Positions 28,168-37,874 of a stretch of 64,000 nt of DNA are shown here, piece by piece. Source of the stretch: Anaerolineae bacterium (lineage in GTDB: Bacteria; Chloroflexota; Anaerolineae; Aggregatilineales; Phototrophicaceae). Positions within the stretch are counted from its first letter, which is position 1; each line of letters begins with the position of its first letter. Made by a program: the position numbers and the translations under genes. The stretch is from positions 390,149-454,148 of the forward strand of contig JAFLCG010000004.1 of the NCBI GenBank assembly GCA_017303635.1, written 5' to 3'. The notes under the pieces were generated by a model. That model was not told where the DNA came from. It worked only from the letters and a program-made list of their open reading frames with translations, and did no database searches.

Positions 28168-28219
28168 TCGCATCCCATTCATCAGTTTGAACTTTGCTCA
28201 CGCTACGTTAGGGGGAATC

Positions 28220-29146
28220 ATGTCCAAATTACGTGTCCTCGGCCTGATGGCGTTGTTCATACTCCTGGCCTTCTCATCGACTCTGGTGGAAGCCCGCTGG
28301 GTGCGGATGGGCGACTCCAGTTCAGCCGTAACGATTAGTCCGTTTTGTCGAGAGGGTGTCACCGGCCTGCTTGCCTATACTCGGTACGATGCTCAGGACA
28401 ATCCTGTCCGTTTGGGAGGCGAGCCTGAACCTTTTCCAATACCCGAAATCTCCATTTACGCTGTTAAGTCTTTGACATACCTCGGTCGCACTGCGGAGGT
28501 CGGAACAGATTTTAGCTTCTTTAATGATGGGATAAATGACATTCGCATCATGAACGTCGACATTCCATTGAGCTTTCACTCGGAGCGCATCTTCTTGGGG
28601 GAAACCGCAGGGCTAACGGCGGTCATTTTCAACACACCAACCGGCGTTCAGTACGCGAGGAATTACGCCAACTGGTATGGCAGCACTACCCAGGCTTGGA
28701 CAACCGTCCCTAACTTTGCTGACTATCCTTATTTGATCGCCGACAGCAGCAATGGGATTATCCGAATAAGCCAGGGATTTGAAGCTTGCTCTAACCCAAC
28801 CCGCATCCGCAGCCTGGTTGATGGTCGCCTCAATCAGTTCGACTACGATGCACCCATCGCCGCTTACTGCTACCGGGATGTGATCGCAGTCACAGGCATT
28901 GTTCCCCGGCAAAGCCGTTTTCTCGCCTTTGATGGCTGGCAATTCCCCGTCATGCTTATTCGACAGCAAACCATTGATCGGTTAGGGACACCCACCCAGG
29001 AAGTCTTGCTGCGGCGCACGCGCTTCTGGAGTGGGCAGATCAGTCTGTATCTGCTGCCCACTGGACAGATTGATGTGCGGGCCATCGGCCTGCCGCCCCG
29101 CCCACAGGAAGAGTATCGCTTCCCCTGGCCGGGCTGCCAGCATTGA
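28220..29146 (+). CDS. secreted ARWxRxG-family protein C
   Basis: 308 aa from ATG 28220, preceded by GGGGGAA; the longer open frame from 28136 would overlap the previous gene and lacks support. Signal peptide LGLMALFILLAFSSTLVEA then RWVRMGDSS. The C-terminal region (YRDVIAVTGI ... GQISLYLLPTGQIDVRA ... FPWPGC) is a diverged copy of the A/B C-terminal domain. Part of the same tandem family; function unknown. Confidence 0.68.
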   Translation: MSKLRVLGLMALFILLAFSSTLVEARWVRMGDSSSAVTISPFCREGVTGLLAYTRYDAQDNPVRLGGEPEPFPIPEISIYAVKSLTYLGRTAEVGTDFSFFNDGINDIRIMNVDIPLSFHSERIFLGETAGLTAVIFNTPTGVQYARNYANWYGSTTQAWTTVPNFADYPYLIADSSNGIIRISQGFEACSNPTRIRSLVDGRLNQFDYDAPIAAYCYRDVIAVTGIVPRQSRFLAFDGWQFPVMLIRQQTIDRLGTPTQEVLLRRTRFWSGQISLYLLPTGQIDVRAIGLPPRPQEEYRFPWPGCQH

Positions 29147-29226
29147 CAGCGTCTCATCCGATAGGGCACCAATCCGGTGTCCTCGTTGACCATTTATTGA
29201 TGACCTGCCACAAGCGAGAGTAATCT

Positions 29227-30105
29227 ATGACCCAGATGCATCGTCGGTTGCTCAGCCTGAGTATCATGTTGGCGTTCATGGCCTTGTCTACCCTGTCTGC
29301 CGATGCTCGCTGGTTGCGGCTTGGTAATGATTTCTATCTCGGTAATGTGGAAGCCTGTGAGGATAGCGTACTGATTGGTATGGCCTTTGCCTGGCGAGAC
29401 CTTGAGGAAAGTGAAGCAAACAAGATTCCACCCGATCCTGCCCCAAGCAATCCCGATTTTCAGCCAAGGACTTGGCGGGTGAATGTCTTTCGGGAACGAG
29501 GCGGTCAGCTAGATCCAATTGCTACGGGTCTGGTCTCGATCACCAACCAGCCCACCTTGTTGACCGGCCTGCCCCTTGCCAATTCGCCAAGTTCGCAAAA
29601 TCGCACACCGAGCGCTACCTACACCTATGGCAGCACAGAAATTTCGTGGCCTGCCGGTTCAAACATCACCCTCGGGGACATTATCGTCGTGGTTGCCGAG
29701 GGGAATGACGATAATACTTTTGGCGAAGTTGAAATCACTCCATCCGACGGCGTGCAGGTCGAATCTTGTCCGGCGATTAGCAATCAAGCCGTGCATATCG
29801 TCCAACCGGGCGATACTTTGTTTAGTCTGGCGCGGCGCTATGGAGTAAACATCAGTGACCTGGTAAATGCCAATAACATTCTCAATCCGAATCAAATTTA
29901 CATCGGTCAAAAGTTGGTGATTAGTCGCGCAAGCACACCTGGGACACCCGCCGAGCGTGTTCACCTGGTTCAGGCGGGTGAAAATCTCTTCCGCATTGCC
30001 TTACGCTACGGAACATCGGTCAGCGCAATTGCTACCGCCAATAACATCAGCAATCCTCGGCTGATTTATATCGGTCAGCGATTGACGATCCCTTCGGCTT
30101 CTTGA
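29227..30105 (+). CDS. secreted ARWxRxG-family protein D with two LysM domains
   Basis: 292 aa. Signal peptide (LSIMLAFMALSTLSADA) then RWLRLGND, linking it to proteins A-C. Here the C-terminal domain is replaced by two LysM repeats at about 193-237 and 246-290 (VHIVQPGDTLFSLARRYGV and VHLVQAGENLFRIALRYGT). LysM binds peptidoglycan or related glycans, so this member probably stays at the cell envelope. The 3' end overlaps the convergent STAND gene by 31 nt. Confidence 0.8.
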   Translation: MTQMHRRLLSLSIMLAFMALSTLSADARWLRLGNDFYLGNVEACEDSVLIGMAFAWRDLEESEANKIPPDPAPSNPDFQPRTWRVNVFRERGGQLDPIATGLVSITNQPTLLTGLPLANSPSSQNRTPSATYTYGSTEISWPAGSNITLGDIIVVVAEGNDDNTFGEVEITPSDGVQVESCPAISNQAVHIVQPGDTLFSLARRYGVNISDLVNANNILNPNQIYIGQKLVISRASTPGTPAERVHLVQAGENLFRIALRYGTSVSAIATANNISNPRLIYIGQRLTIPSAS

Positions 30106-32882
30106 GCCTGAAGCGGCGCAGCCAGCACCGGACGAAAGCCGATGGTGCTGCTGCGCTGCCGGGCATCCTGCCAATCCCGGTAGGTAGTCGTCGCAGCTAT
30201 CGGCAAATCTGCATACGAGCCGCCCCGCACGATCCGTCGTGTATCATGACTCAGGTTGGGCAGCGTATCCTCTGGTCCATTTAAGCACCACTCTGCCAGA
30301 TTGCCGCACAAGTCCAGTGCGCCAACCATGGAAGAACCAGCGGGGTACATACCGACAGCGGTCACTTCATCTAGCTGGCTGGCAGCAGTGTTCATACGGT
30401 TCAGATCACCAAATTCTCCCCAGGGATACGTGAAGTTGGTCTGTCCCCCGGTTGCGGCCTGCTGCCATTCCCATTCGCTGGGCAACCTGATGACTTGTCC
30501 CGCAGGCAAAGCAGTACGGGCAGTTAACCAGCGGCAAAAGGCGATAGCCTCCACCCAACTGACCATATCCCGAGGATGATTGGTAAATTCGGTGGCGGGC
30601 ATAGCGGGATGGGCTGCGTGGCGCTTCAAATCTATCCACCACTCCTCCCGCTGGTAACCATCTATCGCGTCCACAAATGCTTGAAATTGCGCGACCGTAA
30701 TTAAGTAGCGTGCAATTGAGAAGGTTTCAATCTCTACGGTAGATGTTTTGTCACTGAGTTTGAGACGGCCCACGGGCACCGTTTCCCAGATCAAATCAGG
30801 TAGCCCATCCGCCCGCAACCCAACCCCGCCCCGCGGATCACCCAGCATCGCCAACCGCTGACCAATCTGCAGACGTTTTTGGTGAGTGGTTTGGGCTTCT
30901 GTTAACTGTTCCAACAATCGTTCCTGTTCAGGTCGAATGAAAGTCAGTACATGGGGTGCTAACTCAGCCTCAAGCCGCTTGATGGCCGCATAAACCATGT
31001 GGAGGCGCTCAGCAGGCCAGAAGAAAGCCGGGTCATGCCCTCGCGCCACCCAATCATCCGCCGCCAGGGTGACTTTCTTGAGCAGAGTCAGGTCATCACG
31101 GATGATATCCAGCCACTCCATAAGCCGGGGCCATGATTGGAACAAAGCCTCATGAGCGACTTCAATGGTAGCGATGCCATCTTTCAGATGGGCATTCTGA
31201 ACCAATAAGCGGCCTTCCGTTAGCGCATCCACCAGCAGGATGGCATCGCTCGATTCAGCCACCTGGTCGCGTGGTGATCTGCGCCTTGTGACCGTCCCGC
31301 GTTCATCCACTTCGATGAGATGTCGGAACACTGTAGTTAAACAGGCTACCGCGTTAGGTGGCAGAGTCGCAAAGATGGCTTCAGCTGCACTGCCGATGGC
31401 CCCTTTGACGCCACCGATTGCTTCGTAGGCAGCCCAGGTAAGCCAGTTGGTATCGGTACGTCGCCGATACAACTCATCCAGCGTGTAAGCCATCAAGGCA
31501 AGCGCACCCGGCGATTCGCCTGTATCGTTCACGATTTGTTCGGCTAGCCCGTCCTCAAACTGGAGGCCAGCGATATGAGCGGGATGGATAATCATGCCTA
31601 GCAGTGTGAATTGGCTCGGCGGGCTGAGTGGGAAGGTGCCATCACGTTGCTGGAGCAGTGAACCCAGCACTGACCACTCAACACACTGCGGGTAGAAATC
31701 CGCCCGCAGTGTGACCACTACATGTACCCGACAATCGGTTCTCGTCATATGGCCCAGGAGTTCAACAAAGGGTGCACGTAATGACGGCGTAACCAGAGTC
31801 AGCAACTCCTCAAATTGATCAATCAGTAGCAGAATGTGAACGTGTTCAGGTTCATCAGTTAGTGCAGCCTCGATGATCCGGAGGATGTGTGCTGGCTCAT
31901 CAGCCAATTGACCGGGCAGATCATCAACAGGGGTTTTGAGATAGGGCGTAAGTGCGGCAACCAAACCACGAAAAGGATCATTCGATTCCTGTGCGGGTGT
32001 GAACACTACTTGCAGCCAATCCTGACTGCCGATGACCGCGCCTTCCTTGAGCATATGGCGGACACCTGCGTGAACCAAAGAGGATTTACCTGCACCACTA
32101 GCGCCCACAACGGCTACAAACGTCGAGCGTTCGATCTTCCTGAGGCAGGCATCAATCTCCTGGTGCCGCCCCCAAAAGATGGGTGCATGGTCGAGCGTAA
32201 AGGGGCGCAGACCTGGAAATGGCGATCCGTACCATTTGGGCGATTCATGGACTGCTGGACGCCCCTTCATGGTCAATAGCTGACCAATAAAGTGCTTGAG
32301 ATGCCGCTCAAGTTGGTCCTGGAAGTCTTCAACAGAGCTATAGTTGTTATAGCCTCCCTTAATCGAACGATCGGGATTGGTAAATTGGGTAAAGAATTCT
32401 TCAACCCGTTGCCATTGCGTTTGTTTTTCATTTAACTGAGGGTCATTCAAACGTATTTCGGGTGCGCCATCTCGCCGATAGATACTCACAATGGGTATGC
32501 CATCATGAAGTTTTGCAGCGGCTACCGCGTCTTCATATTCCCACTCGGTGCCGGAAAGATACGGTGTACCATCCGGCTTGACATATTCCGGGGGCAGCGG
32601 TGTGCCAAGCCGGGACCACAAGATCACAATCACAATGTCACACTGTGAAGGCGTTGCCAGGTTGCGATTGACCGCTTCCTGGGGCGTCAGGGTAGCGATC
32701 ATGGGAGTCTTGATGCCGGGTGCATCCCATGCCACTGATTCTGTGGTGACCTGTCCCTCCCAAACTGGATGATACTGAAGCTGCTTGATGACCATTCTGG
32801 CAATCGCCCGCTCTTCCGCTACGTCCCCGGGGGAGGATATAAAGATGCGAATATGCCTTGATTGAACTGAAGGTTGTGGCAT
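30075..32882 (-). CDS. DUF4062 - STAND ATPase - FGE/sulfatase-like protein
   Basis: 935 aa. Residues 9-100 or so are DUF4062 (IRIFISSPGDVAEER), a TIR/nucleotide-related N-terminal fold. A STAND/NACHT-type ATPase follows, P-loop GASGAGKS at 260-267 and Walker B LLLIDQFEEL near 350. About 690-930 is a formylglycine-generating-enzyme-like domain (LPSEWEWQQAATGG, YPWGEFGD, DLCGNLAEWC, RIVRGGSY, GFRPV). Such tripartite proteins are common among multidomain sensors of Chloroflexota and cyanobacteria; STAND proteins often act in conflict or immunity. It is 167 nt downstream of hsdM on the same strand and may belong to the defence operon. Activity of the FGE part is unproven. Confidence 0.82.
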   Translation of the reverse strand: MPQPSVQSRHIRIFISSPGDVAEERAIARMVIKQLQYHPVWEGQVTTESVAWDAPGIKTPMIATLTPQEAVNRNLATPSQCDIVIVILWSRLGTPLPPEYVKPDGTPYLSGTEWEYEDAVAAAKLHDGIPIVSIYRRDGAPEIRLNDPQLNEKQTQWQRVEEFFTQFTNPDRSIKGGYNNYSSVEDFQDQLERHLKHFIGQLLTMKGRPAVHESPKWYGSPFPGLRPFTLDHAPIFWGRHQEIDACLRKIERSTFVAVVGASGAGKSSLVHAGVRHMLKEGAVIGSQDWLQVVFTPAQESNDPFRGLVAALTPYLKTPVDDLPGQLADEPAHILRIIEAALTDEPEHVHILLLIDQFEELLTLVTPSLRAPFVELLGHMTRTDCRVHVVVTLRADFYPQCVEWSVLGSLLQQRDGTFPLSPPSQFTLLGMIIHPAHIAGLQFEDGLAEQIVNDTGESPGALALMAYTLDELYRRRTDTNWLTWAAYEAIGGVKGAIGSAAEAIFATLPPNAVACLTTVFRHLIEVDERGTVTRRRSPRDQVAESSDAILLVDALTEGRLLVQNAHLKDGIATIEVAHEALFQSWPRLMEWLDIIRDDLTLLKKVTLAADDWVARGHDPAFFWPAERLHMVYAAIKRLEAELAPHVLTFIRPEQERLLEQLTEAQTTHQKRLQIGQRLAMLGDPRGGVGLRADGLPDLIWETVPVGRLKLSDKTSTVEIETFSIARYLITVAQFQAFVDAIDGYQREEWWIDLKRHAAHPAMPATEFTNHPRDMVSWVEAIAFCRWLTARTALPAGQVIRLPSEWEWQQAATGGQTNFTYPWGEFGDLNRMNTAASQLDEVTAVGMYPAGSSMVGALDLCGNLAEWCLNGPEDTLPNLSHDTRRIVRGGSYADLPIAATTTYRDWQDARQRSSTIGFRPVLAAPLQAQEAEGIVNR

Positions 32883-33049
32883 CGATCAATTCCCCCTTAC
32901 CGCATTCCAGATGCTTTCGAGTATAGCTTGTGTTGCTAATTCCGTAGCGGAGAACCGTTTATCGAACCGTAACCGTCCATTGGCATCACATTGAACGTTG
33001 AAATCGAAGCCCGGTGAATATGTGGAAGCAGGTGGGAATGATTACGCCC

Positions 33050-34552
33050 TCACTCCTCCACGCCCAGATCCCGCGCAATCGCGTCGAACTGCTCCAACGC
33101 CGCCCGCAGATCATCCAGAATCTCCGCCGCGATCACCTGCGGCGGAGGCAGATGAGCATTCTCCTCCAGGCTGTCATCCTTCAGCCAGAAAATGTCCAGG
33201 CTGACCTTATCCCGCGCCAGCAGCTCTTCCAGCGGGAACGCTCGCCAGCGCCCTTCCGGGTGCTCCGGCGACCACGTCGCCTGGCGCTGCTGCCGATTCG
33301 CCGGGTGATAACACGCGATGAAATCCTGCAAATCCTCAAATCGCAGCGGATTCTGCTTCAGCGTGAAGTTCATGTTCGTCCGCAGATCATAGATCCACAG
33401 TGTTTTGGTTTGAGCCTCCGCGCTACCCGGCCGCTTGTCGAAGAACAACACATTCGCTTTCACCCCCTGCGCGTAGAAGATGCCGGTTGGCAGCCGCAGC
33501 AGCGTATGCACGTCGCAGCTTTCCAGCAACCGCCGCCGGATCGTCTCGCCCGCACCGCCCTCGAACAGCACATTATCCGGCACCACCACCGCCGCCCGAC
33601 CGTGCGTCTGTAAAATCGTGCGGATATGCTGCACGAAGTTCAGTTGTTTGTTGCTCGTCGTCGTCCAGAAGTCCGCCCGCTCCACCGACTGGGACTCGCG
33701 CCCGGCTCGACCGTCCTCACCGATGATCGTCATGCTGCTCTGCTTGCCGAAGGGGGGATTGGTCAACACCAGATCGTAGCGTGCGCCGGGGTCCGCCCGC
33801 AGGCTGTCCGCCACTATGATCGGGCTGGCATTCCCTTCTGCCGCCAGATTGTGAAGGTACAGGTTCATCACCGCCAATCGCGCCGTCGCATCCACAATCT
33901 CCACGCCGGAGAACGTCCGCTCCCGCAGTTGCCGCCGTTGATCGCGGTCAAGCTGAGGATAGTGCGCGTTGATATACGCATAGGCCGCCAGCAGAAACCC
34001 AGCCGTCCCGCAGGCCGGGTCGTGGATCGTCGCCCCGACAGGCGGGCGCATCACCTCCACAATCGCCTCGATCAGCGGGCGGGGTGTGAAGTACTGCCCC
34101 GCGCCGGACTTGGTATCCTGTGCGTTCTTCTCCAGCAGCCCTTCGTAGATTTCCCCTTTGACATCCAGGTTCAGGCCTGTCCACGTCTCCTCGTCGATCA
34201 GCTTGACCAGCCGCTTGAGCTTGGCCGGGTCCTGAATCTTATTCTGCGCCTTGCGGAAGATGATCGGGATCAGCCCCGTTCCGGTGCCGAGCGCCCGCAG
34301 CAGTTCCCGGTAGTGAGACTCCAGCGCCACGCCGTCCAACCCCACCAGGCTGCCCCAGCGGTACTGCGGTGGGATCGGGTCCACATAGCTCTCGCCCATC
34401 TGCTCCGCCTGCAACCGCCGTTCCTCATCCATCTTCAGGAACAGCAGGAAGGTCAGTTGCTCCACGTAATCGCCGTAGCTCATGCCGTCGTCCCGCAGGA
34501 CGTTGCAGTAATTCCACAGCTTCTGCACCAATTGCGCCGCGCCGTTTGTCAT
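33050..34552 (-). CDS. hsdM: type I restriction-modification DNA methyltransferase subunit (HsdM)
   Basis: 500 aa. N-terminal HsdM_N bundle (QLVQKLWNYCNVLRDDGMSY), then the N6-adenine methyltransferase domain with SAM motif DPACGTAG at 178-185 and catalytic NPPF at 265-268. C-terminus shows the usual LRLPTGIFYAQGVKANVLFF block. With HsdS it methylates adenines in the target site. The ATG overlaps the TIR-gene stop as ATGA, implying translational coupling. Confidence 0.95.
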   Translation of the reverse strand: MTNGAAQLVQKLWNYCNVLRDDGMSYGDYVEQLTFLLFLKMDEERRLQAEQMGESYVDPIPPQYRWGSLVGLDGVALESHYRELLRALGTGTGLIPIIFRKAQNKIQDPAKLKRLVKLIDEETWTGLNLDVKGEIYEGLLEKNAQDTKSGAGQYFTPRPLIEAIVEVMRPPVGATIHDPACGTAGFLLAAYAYINAHYPQLDRDQRRQLRERTFSGVEIVDATARLAVMNLYLHNLAAEGNASPIIVADSLRADPGARYDLVLTNPPFGKQSSMTIIGEDGRAGRESQSVERADFWTTTSNKQLNFVQHIRTILQTHGRAAVVVPDNVLFEGGAGETIRRRLLESCDVHTLLRLPTGIFYAQGVKANVLFFDKRPGSAEAQTKTLWIYDLRTNMNFTLKQNPLRFEDLQDFIACYHPANRQQRQATWSPEHPEGRWRAFPLEELLARDKVSLDIFWLKDDSLEENAHLPPPQVIAAEILDDLRAALEQFDAIARDLGVEE

Positions 34553-35775
34553 ATCGGGTATTCCGCCTTCGCTTGGGATCGTAAGTGCTTCAATTCACGA
34601 ATGAGGCTGTTCACATCCGGGTTAAAGTCTCTCCCTGCGCGGACAGTTGCGCCATTCAGCTTGGGCAGGGTACGAAGTGACTCCGGCAGTTCCTCCGGTC
34701 GAGGCAACCGGGCATGTTCAACCAGAACCGGAATGACCGTGATGTGGTGCCGCCGCAATGCAGTTTCAACCTCGATCAGGACAAAATCTCGTTCGCGTTT
34801 TGCCAATCGCTCCTGAAGGATCTCCAGCCATTGTGGACCGATCACCACCAGCACCGCGCAGCATTCTGTGAGCGTCGTCTGAATGAAGGCGCTAAAGTCA
34901 GCACCATAATCGATGGTATCGACATCCAGGAACAGATCGCGTTCGGAAAATTCGGCTTTCAATCGGTCAAAGATATGACCGCAGGCATAGGCACTGTCTG
35001 CCCGCCGGTAGGAAATGAAAATCTTCTGCGGTGGACGTGTTGTCCAGCGGCGCAGCAGTTGGTTGAATTGACCGATCAGTGACTTGGTTGCCCGTTGGGC
35101 GAAGAGTTGGCTTTCGGTGATGTAGATCTGTTGAAGTTCGATAGGGGATGGGGATTTACCAGGACTGCCCGCCAGCCAGGTGAGCGCATCCTGGAGTTCT
35201 TCGCCTCGTAGCAAATATTCGCTTTTGCGCCCGCGTGCATCCCACTTCTGTGCACTCATCAGCAGGTTCGTATGCTTGCGCGCATATTCGCGGTCTGTCT
35301 GAATAGCATCAAACACACGGTCAACGAATCTTTCAAAGGCATTATCTTCATAAAAAATCCAGTTATGGACGCCTACCGCCTTCCAGTTATCTTCGGTGAT
35401 TTTTGCGATGCTCTGCCCATCGCCTATCGGCAGAAAGGCTACTGACTTGGTCGCCGCTTCGGTGATTTGCCCAACATGCGAACCATCTAGCTTCTCATGG
35501 GGATGAATCACCACCGGTATGATTCGTTTACCCAGTCGGAGCGCATGATCCAGTTCTAATTGGCAAACGGGCGACCTGCTCCACGCCGGACTCAGCAGGC
35601 AGATGAAACTATTGGCCTCTTGAATGCCATTGCGGATCTCGCCCCACCAATTACTCCCTAATGTAATATCTGCCCAATCGATCCAGACCTGGATGACACG
35701 ACTATTGAGTCCATCGACCAATTGTCGGGCAAACGTTTGATCTTGTCGGTCATAGGAGATGAAGGCATCTGCCAT
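34549..35775 (-). CDS. protein with two TIR domains inside the hsd operon
   Basis: 408 aa from ATG 35775, preceded by GGAGGG; the frame continues four codons further up. TIR 1 covers about 1-125 (DAFISYDRQDQTFARQL, then SPVCQLELDHAL with the probable catalytic Glu). A helical linker (about 130-240) follows. TIR 2 covers about 245-400 (KIFISYRRADSAYACGHIF ... DFVLIEVETALRRH). TIR domains in bacteria often cleave NAD+ or make signal nucleotides during phage defence. Its place between hsdS and hsdM, with ATGA coupling, suggests it works with the restriction complex. NADase activity is not shown by sequence alone. Confidence 0.82.
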   Translation of the reverse strand: MADAFISYDRQDQTFARQLVDGLNSRVIQVWIDWADITLGSNWWGEIRNGIQEANSFICLLSPAWSRSPVCQLELDHALRLGKRIIPVVIHPHEKLDGSHVGQITEAATKSVAFLPIGDGQSIAKITEDNWKAVGVHNWIFYEDNAFERFVDRVFDAIQTDREYARKHTNLLMSAQKWDARGRKSEYLLRGEELQDALTWLAGSPGKSPSPIELQQIYITESQLFAQRATKSLIGQFNQLLRRWTTRPPQKIFISYRRADSAYACGHIFDRLKAEFSERDLFLDVDTIDYGADFSAFIQTTLTECCAVLVVIGPQWLEILQERLAKRERDFVLIEVETALRRHHITVIPVLVEHARLPRPEELPESLRTLPKLNGATVRAGRDFNPDVNSLIRELKHLRSQAKAEYPI

Positions 35776-36041
35776 AATCCCTCCCACCAGTCCTGAGTAA
35801 TTTGCCTATTGGATGCGACTAATCATATCGCTTCGGGACGTCTTGATGCTTGCTGCCAATTCTGTCCCCCGCACCCACCTCGTCTTCTTGTAGAGGCGGA
35901 ATAAGGTCGTGAATGACCGAAGAAAATCATCGTAGGACGACCGCATGTCCGCCCGCCTTCGTAGGAACGCCACAAATGGCGTCCGCCGCCAGGCTTTTGG
36001 TCGGGATAGATGGTAATGTGACTTCTGGAGAACCGTCTTGG

Positions 36042-36096
36042 AACCCCTTTAGCGGGTTTGATTGCCCTAGCCGGACGTTTTAACGTCTGGCGGAAC
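36042..36096. repeat. double-hairpin REP-like repeat, copy A
   Basis: First hairpin AACCC/GGGTT around CTTTAGC; second hairpin CCGGACGTT-TT-AACGTCTGG at 36071-36090, followed by CGGAAC. Copy B at 37875-37932 has the same layout, orientation and second palindrome (one base different). The two copies flank hsdS. Confidence 0.65.
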
Positions 36097-36143
36097 CCGG
36101 CTACGAAAAAACCTACACTCGTGATCTCCCACCCCCCCGCTTT

Positions 36144-36172
36144 GAGGGTCGAAAACAGCATTTTCGACCCTC
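36144..36172. terminator. 12-bp perfect hairpin downstream of hsdS
   Basis: GAGGGTCGAAAA (36144-36155), loop CAGCA, TTTTCGACCCTC (36161-36172). It lies 100 nt past the hsdS stop on the minus strand, in position to end or attenuate hsdS transcription before the TIR gene. No clear T tract on the minus strand. Confidence 0.4.
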
Positions 36173-36275
36173 CGAAAGTCCCCTCTCCAGCGACCCGATT
36201 CCCGGAGAACCTCAGCTTCCCAGTGGTTAAGGGTCGCGTAAGGAGAGGGGATTTAGGGGTGAGGTGTCTTTTCCC

Positions 36276-37796
36276 CTACCCACCCCCCCGCTTCGACCGC
36301 TTCCGCCCAGCCGCCGACTCCCCCCGCGCCTGCTGGATGCGTGCGAGCAGCGCCGCCGCCGGTTCATCCGCCGGGTCTTGCGGCACCAACCGCCCGGCGA
36401 ACGCCTCCCGCAAAATCGCCTGCCGCAGCCGTTCGGCGCGATGGAGCGCTTCGTCTATAATCTGTTCTATTCCCTGAACAACGGATAACACTTGGTCAAC
36501 TTCCTCGACGATGCGCAATTGTTCATTGATCGGCGGTAGTGAAACGGGAATTTTTCTAAGCGTCGGCCCTGAAATCCCGTTTTGTCCAGCACTTGACACC
36601 ACACTACTTTCGATAATTTGACGCGGAATAGATGTGGCGAAATAGTATTCGATGTACTCACTTAGAATTTCTTCATTAGCAAGAATTGCTCGTATTAGCT
36701 TATCTGGGTAGAGTGTCTCTTCTTCGAGTCTCTGTATCCGACCGCATACTCCAACAAATTCTATACTTCCATTATATCTAGTGAATAAGAGATCATTTTC
36801 ATGCAATAGGTATTCAGGTATTCGATCATTAGGTTCCCGAACATATTTCACTGAATTAATATCAACTGACAGCGGACGCACTGCACCAATAGTGAGTATG
36901 CGTATGCCTGGAGGACTTGAAGACGGCGCACCAGCAAAAAACCCATTTCTCAATTGAAGTAGTAATTGGTCAAATGTCGCCCACACCCACCCCTCCGGCA
37001 ACTCCGGCAGACCCTCCACATCTGGCGCTGCCGGGGCCTCGTACTTCAGCTTACGGGGGTCTTTGCCCTTCGCCCGCTGCTCCGCTTCCCAGCGATCCCG
37101 CCGTTCGGTCAGGATCCGTTCCAGCAGGGCGGAGGCCGGTTCATCGGTCGGGTCTTGCGGCACCAGCGTCCCTTCACAGGCCGCCTTCAGCACCGCCGCT
37201 TTATACCGCCGCAGGTGAACCCGCAGCCGCTTCAGCGCCGCCACCCCCGCATCCAGCCGCGTGAACAACGCCTCAATCGCCTCCACAATCCGCGCCTGCT
37301 CCGCGAGCGGCGAGAGGGGGAAGATAAGCTTAGCAAGAACTGAAGAATTTATTCCCGGCTGTGCCGATCCTTTACGCAAATCAACAATTTGAGACCAATA
37401 ATCGTGGGATTGAAAGAAATAGTATAAGTAGCGGGCATCCACGTCGTCAGGCATTTGGATCCGAATCAAGTAGCTTGCAAACACAGACGGCGGACAATCG
37501 GATATCAAGTAGCTCTTGCCCGTAGTTGCACCAGTTCGCGCAAACAACAAATCGTTGGCTCTGAGTTGATATTTCTCAAAGTCTGTTTCAGCACAGAAAC
37601 AGTACGGAACACTATCCCAATCTACTCTTCTATCCTGCAAGTCAGTTATGCGGAGAAATCTTGGGCCCACGTTTGTCCAATATGCTTTTTCCGTTAATCC
37701 ATATTGTATGTTTTGAGCAGTATCTCCCAACGTCACCCATATCCAACCGGGTGGAAGTGCCTCAACCGCGTCCGCCATGTAGTCGCTCTCGTTCAT
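36276..37796 (-). CDS. hsdS: type I restriction-modification specificity subunit (HsdS)
   Basis: 506 aa with two target-recognition halves, each starting with the family mark (LPPGWIWVTLGDTAQ near 14; LPEGWVWATFDQLL near 268). Each ends in the conserved coiled-coil spacer (PLAEQARIVEAIEALFTRLD ... EGTLVPQDPTDEPA and PPINEQLRIVEEVDQVLS ... AGRLVPQDPADEPA). The duplicated spacer sequences are typical sites for TRD swapping. It recognises a bipartite DNA target for HsdM and HsdR. The gene is flanked by two REP-like repeats. Confidence 0.94.
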   Translation of the reverse strand: MNESDYMADAVEALPPGWIWVTLGDTAQNIQYGLTEKAYWTNVGPRFLRITDLQDRRVDWDSVPYCFCAETDFEKYQLRANDLLFARTGATTGKSYLISDCPPSVFASYLIRIQMPDDVDARYLYYFFQSHDYWSQIVDLRKGSAQPGINSSVLAKLIFPLSPLAEQARIVEAIEALFTRLDAGVAALKRLRVHLRRYKAAVLKAACEGTLVPQDPTDEPASALLERILTERRDRWEAEQRAKGKDPRKLKYEAPAAPDVEGLPELPEGWVWATFDQLLLQLRNGFFAGAPSSSPPGIRILTIGAVRPLSVDINSVKYVREPNDRIPEYLLHENDLLFTRYNGSIEFVGVCGRIQRLEEETLYPDKLIRAILANEEILSEYIEYYFATSIPRQIIESSVVSSAGQNGISGPTLRKIPVSLPPINEQLRIVEEVDQVLSVVQGIEQIIDEALHRAERLRQAILREAFAGRLVPQDPADEPAAALLARIQQARGESAAGRKRSKRGGG

Positions 37797-37874
37797 CGGT
37801 CAACTTCTCATTTCTCTCGGTAATCCAGCGGGGTCGCCGCCCCGCGCTCACGTCCATGTTGTCCTCTGCTCGTG

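Larger units (their letters stand above)
35776..36275. other. 500-nt non-coding gap rich in palindromic repeats
   Basis: Between hsdS and the TIR gene. No convincing ORF. It holds several palindromes: ACGCCA-CAAA-TGGCGT near 35970, the double-hairpin repeat at 36042-36096, a 12-bp perfect hairpin at 36144-36172, and the distant pair CCCCTCTCC (36180-36188) / GGAGAGGGG (36242-36250) followed by ATTTAGGGGTGAGG. These look like interspersed intergenic repeats. Confidence 0.6.

Noticed and set aside
33626..34816. 396-aa plus-strand frame opposite hsdM and the TIR gene
   Set aside because: Spans two well-supported minus-strand genes and reads as Arg/Pro/His-rich shadow sequence.
35823..36275. possible CRISPR-like or tandem repeat array
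   Set aside because: The palindromes are different elements with no regular spacing or spacers; better read as interspersed intergenic repeats.
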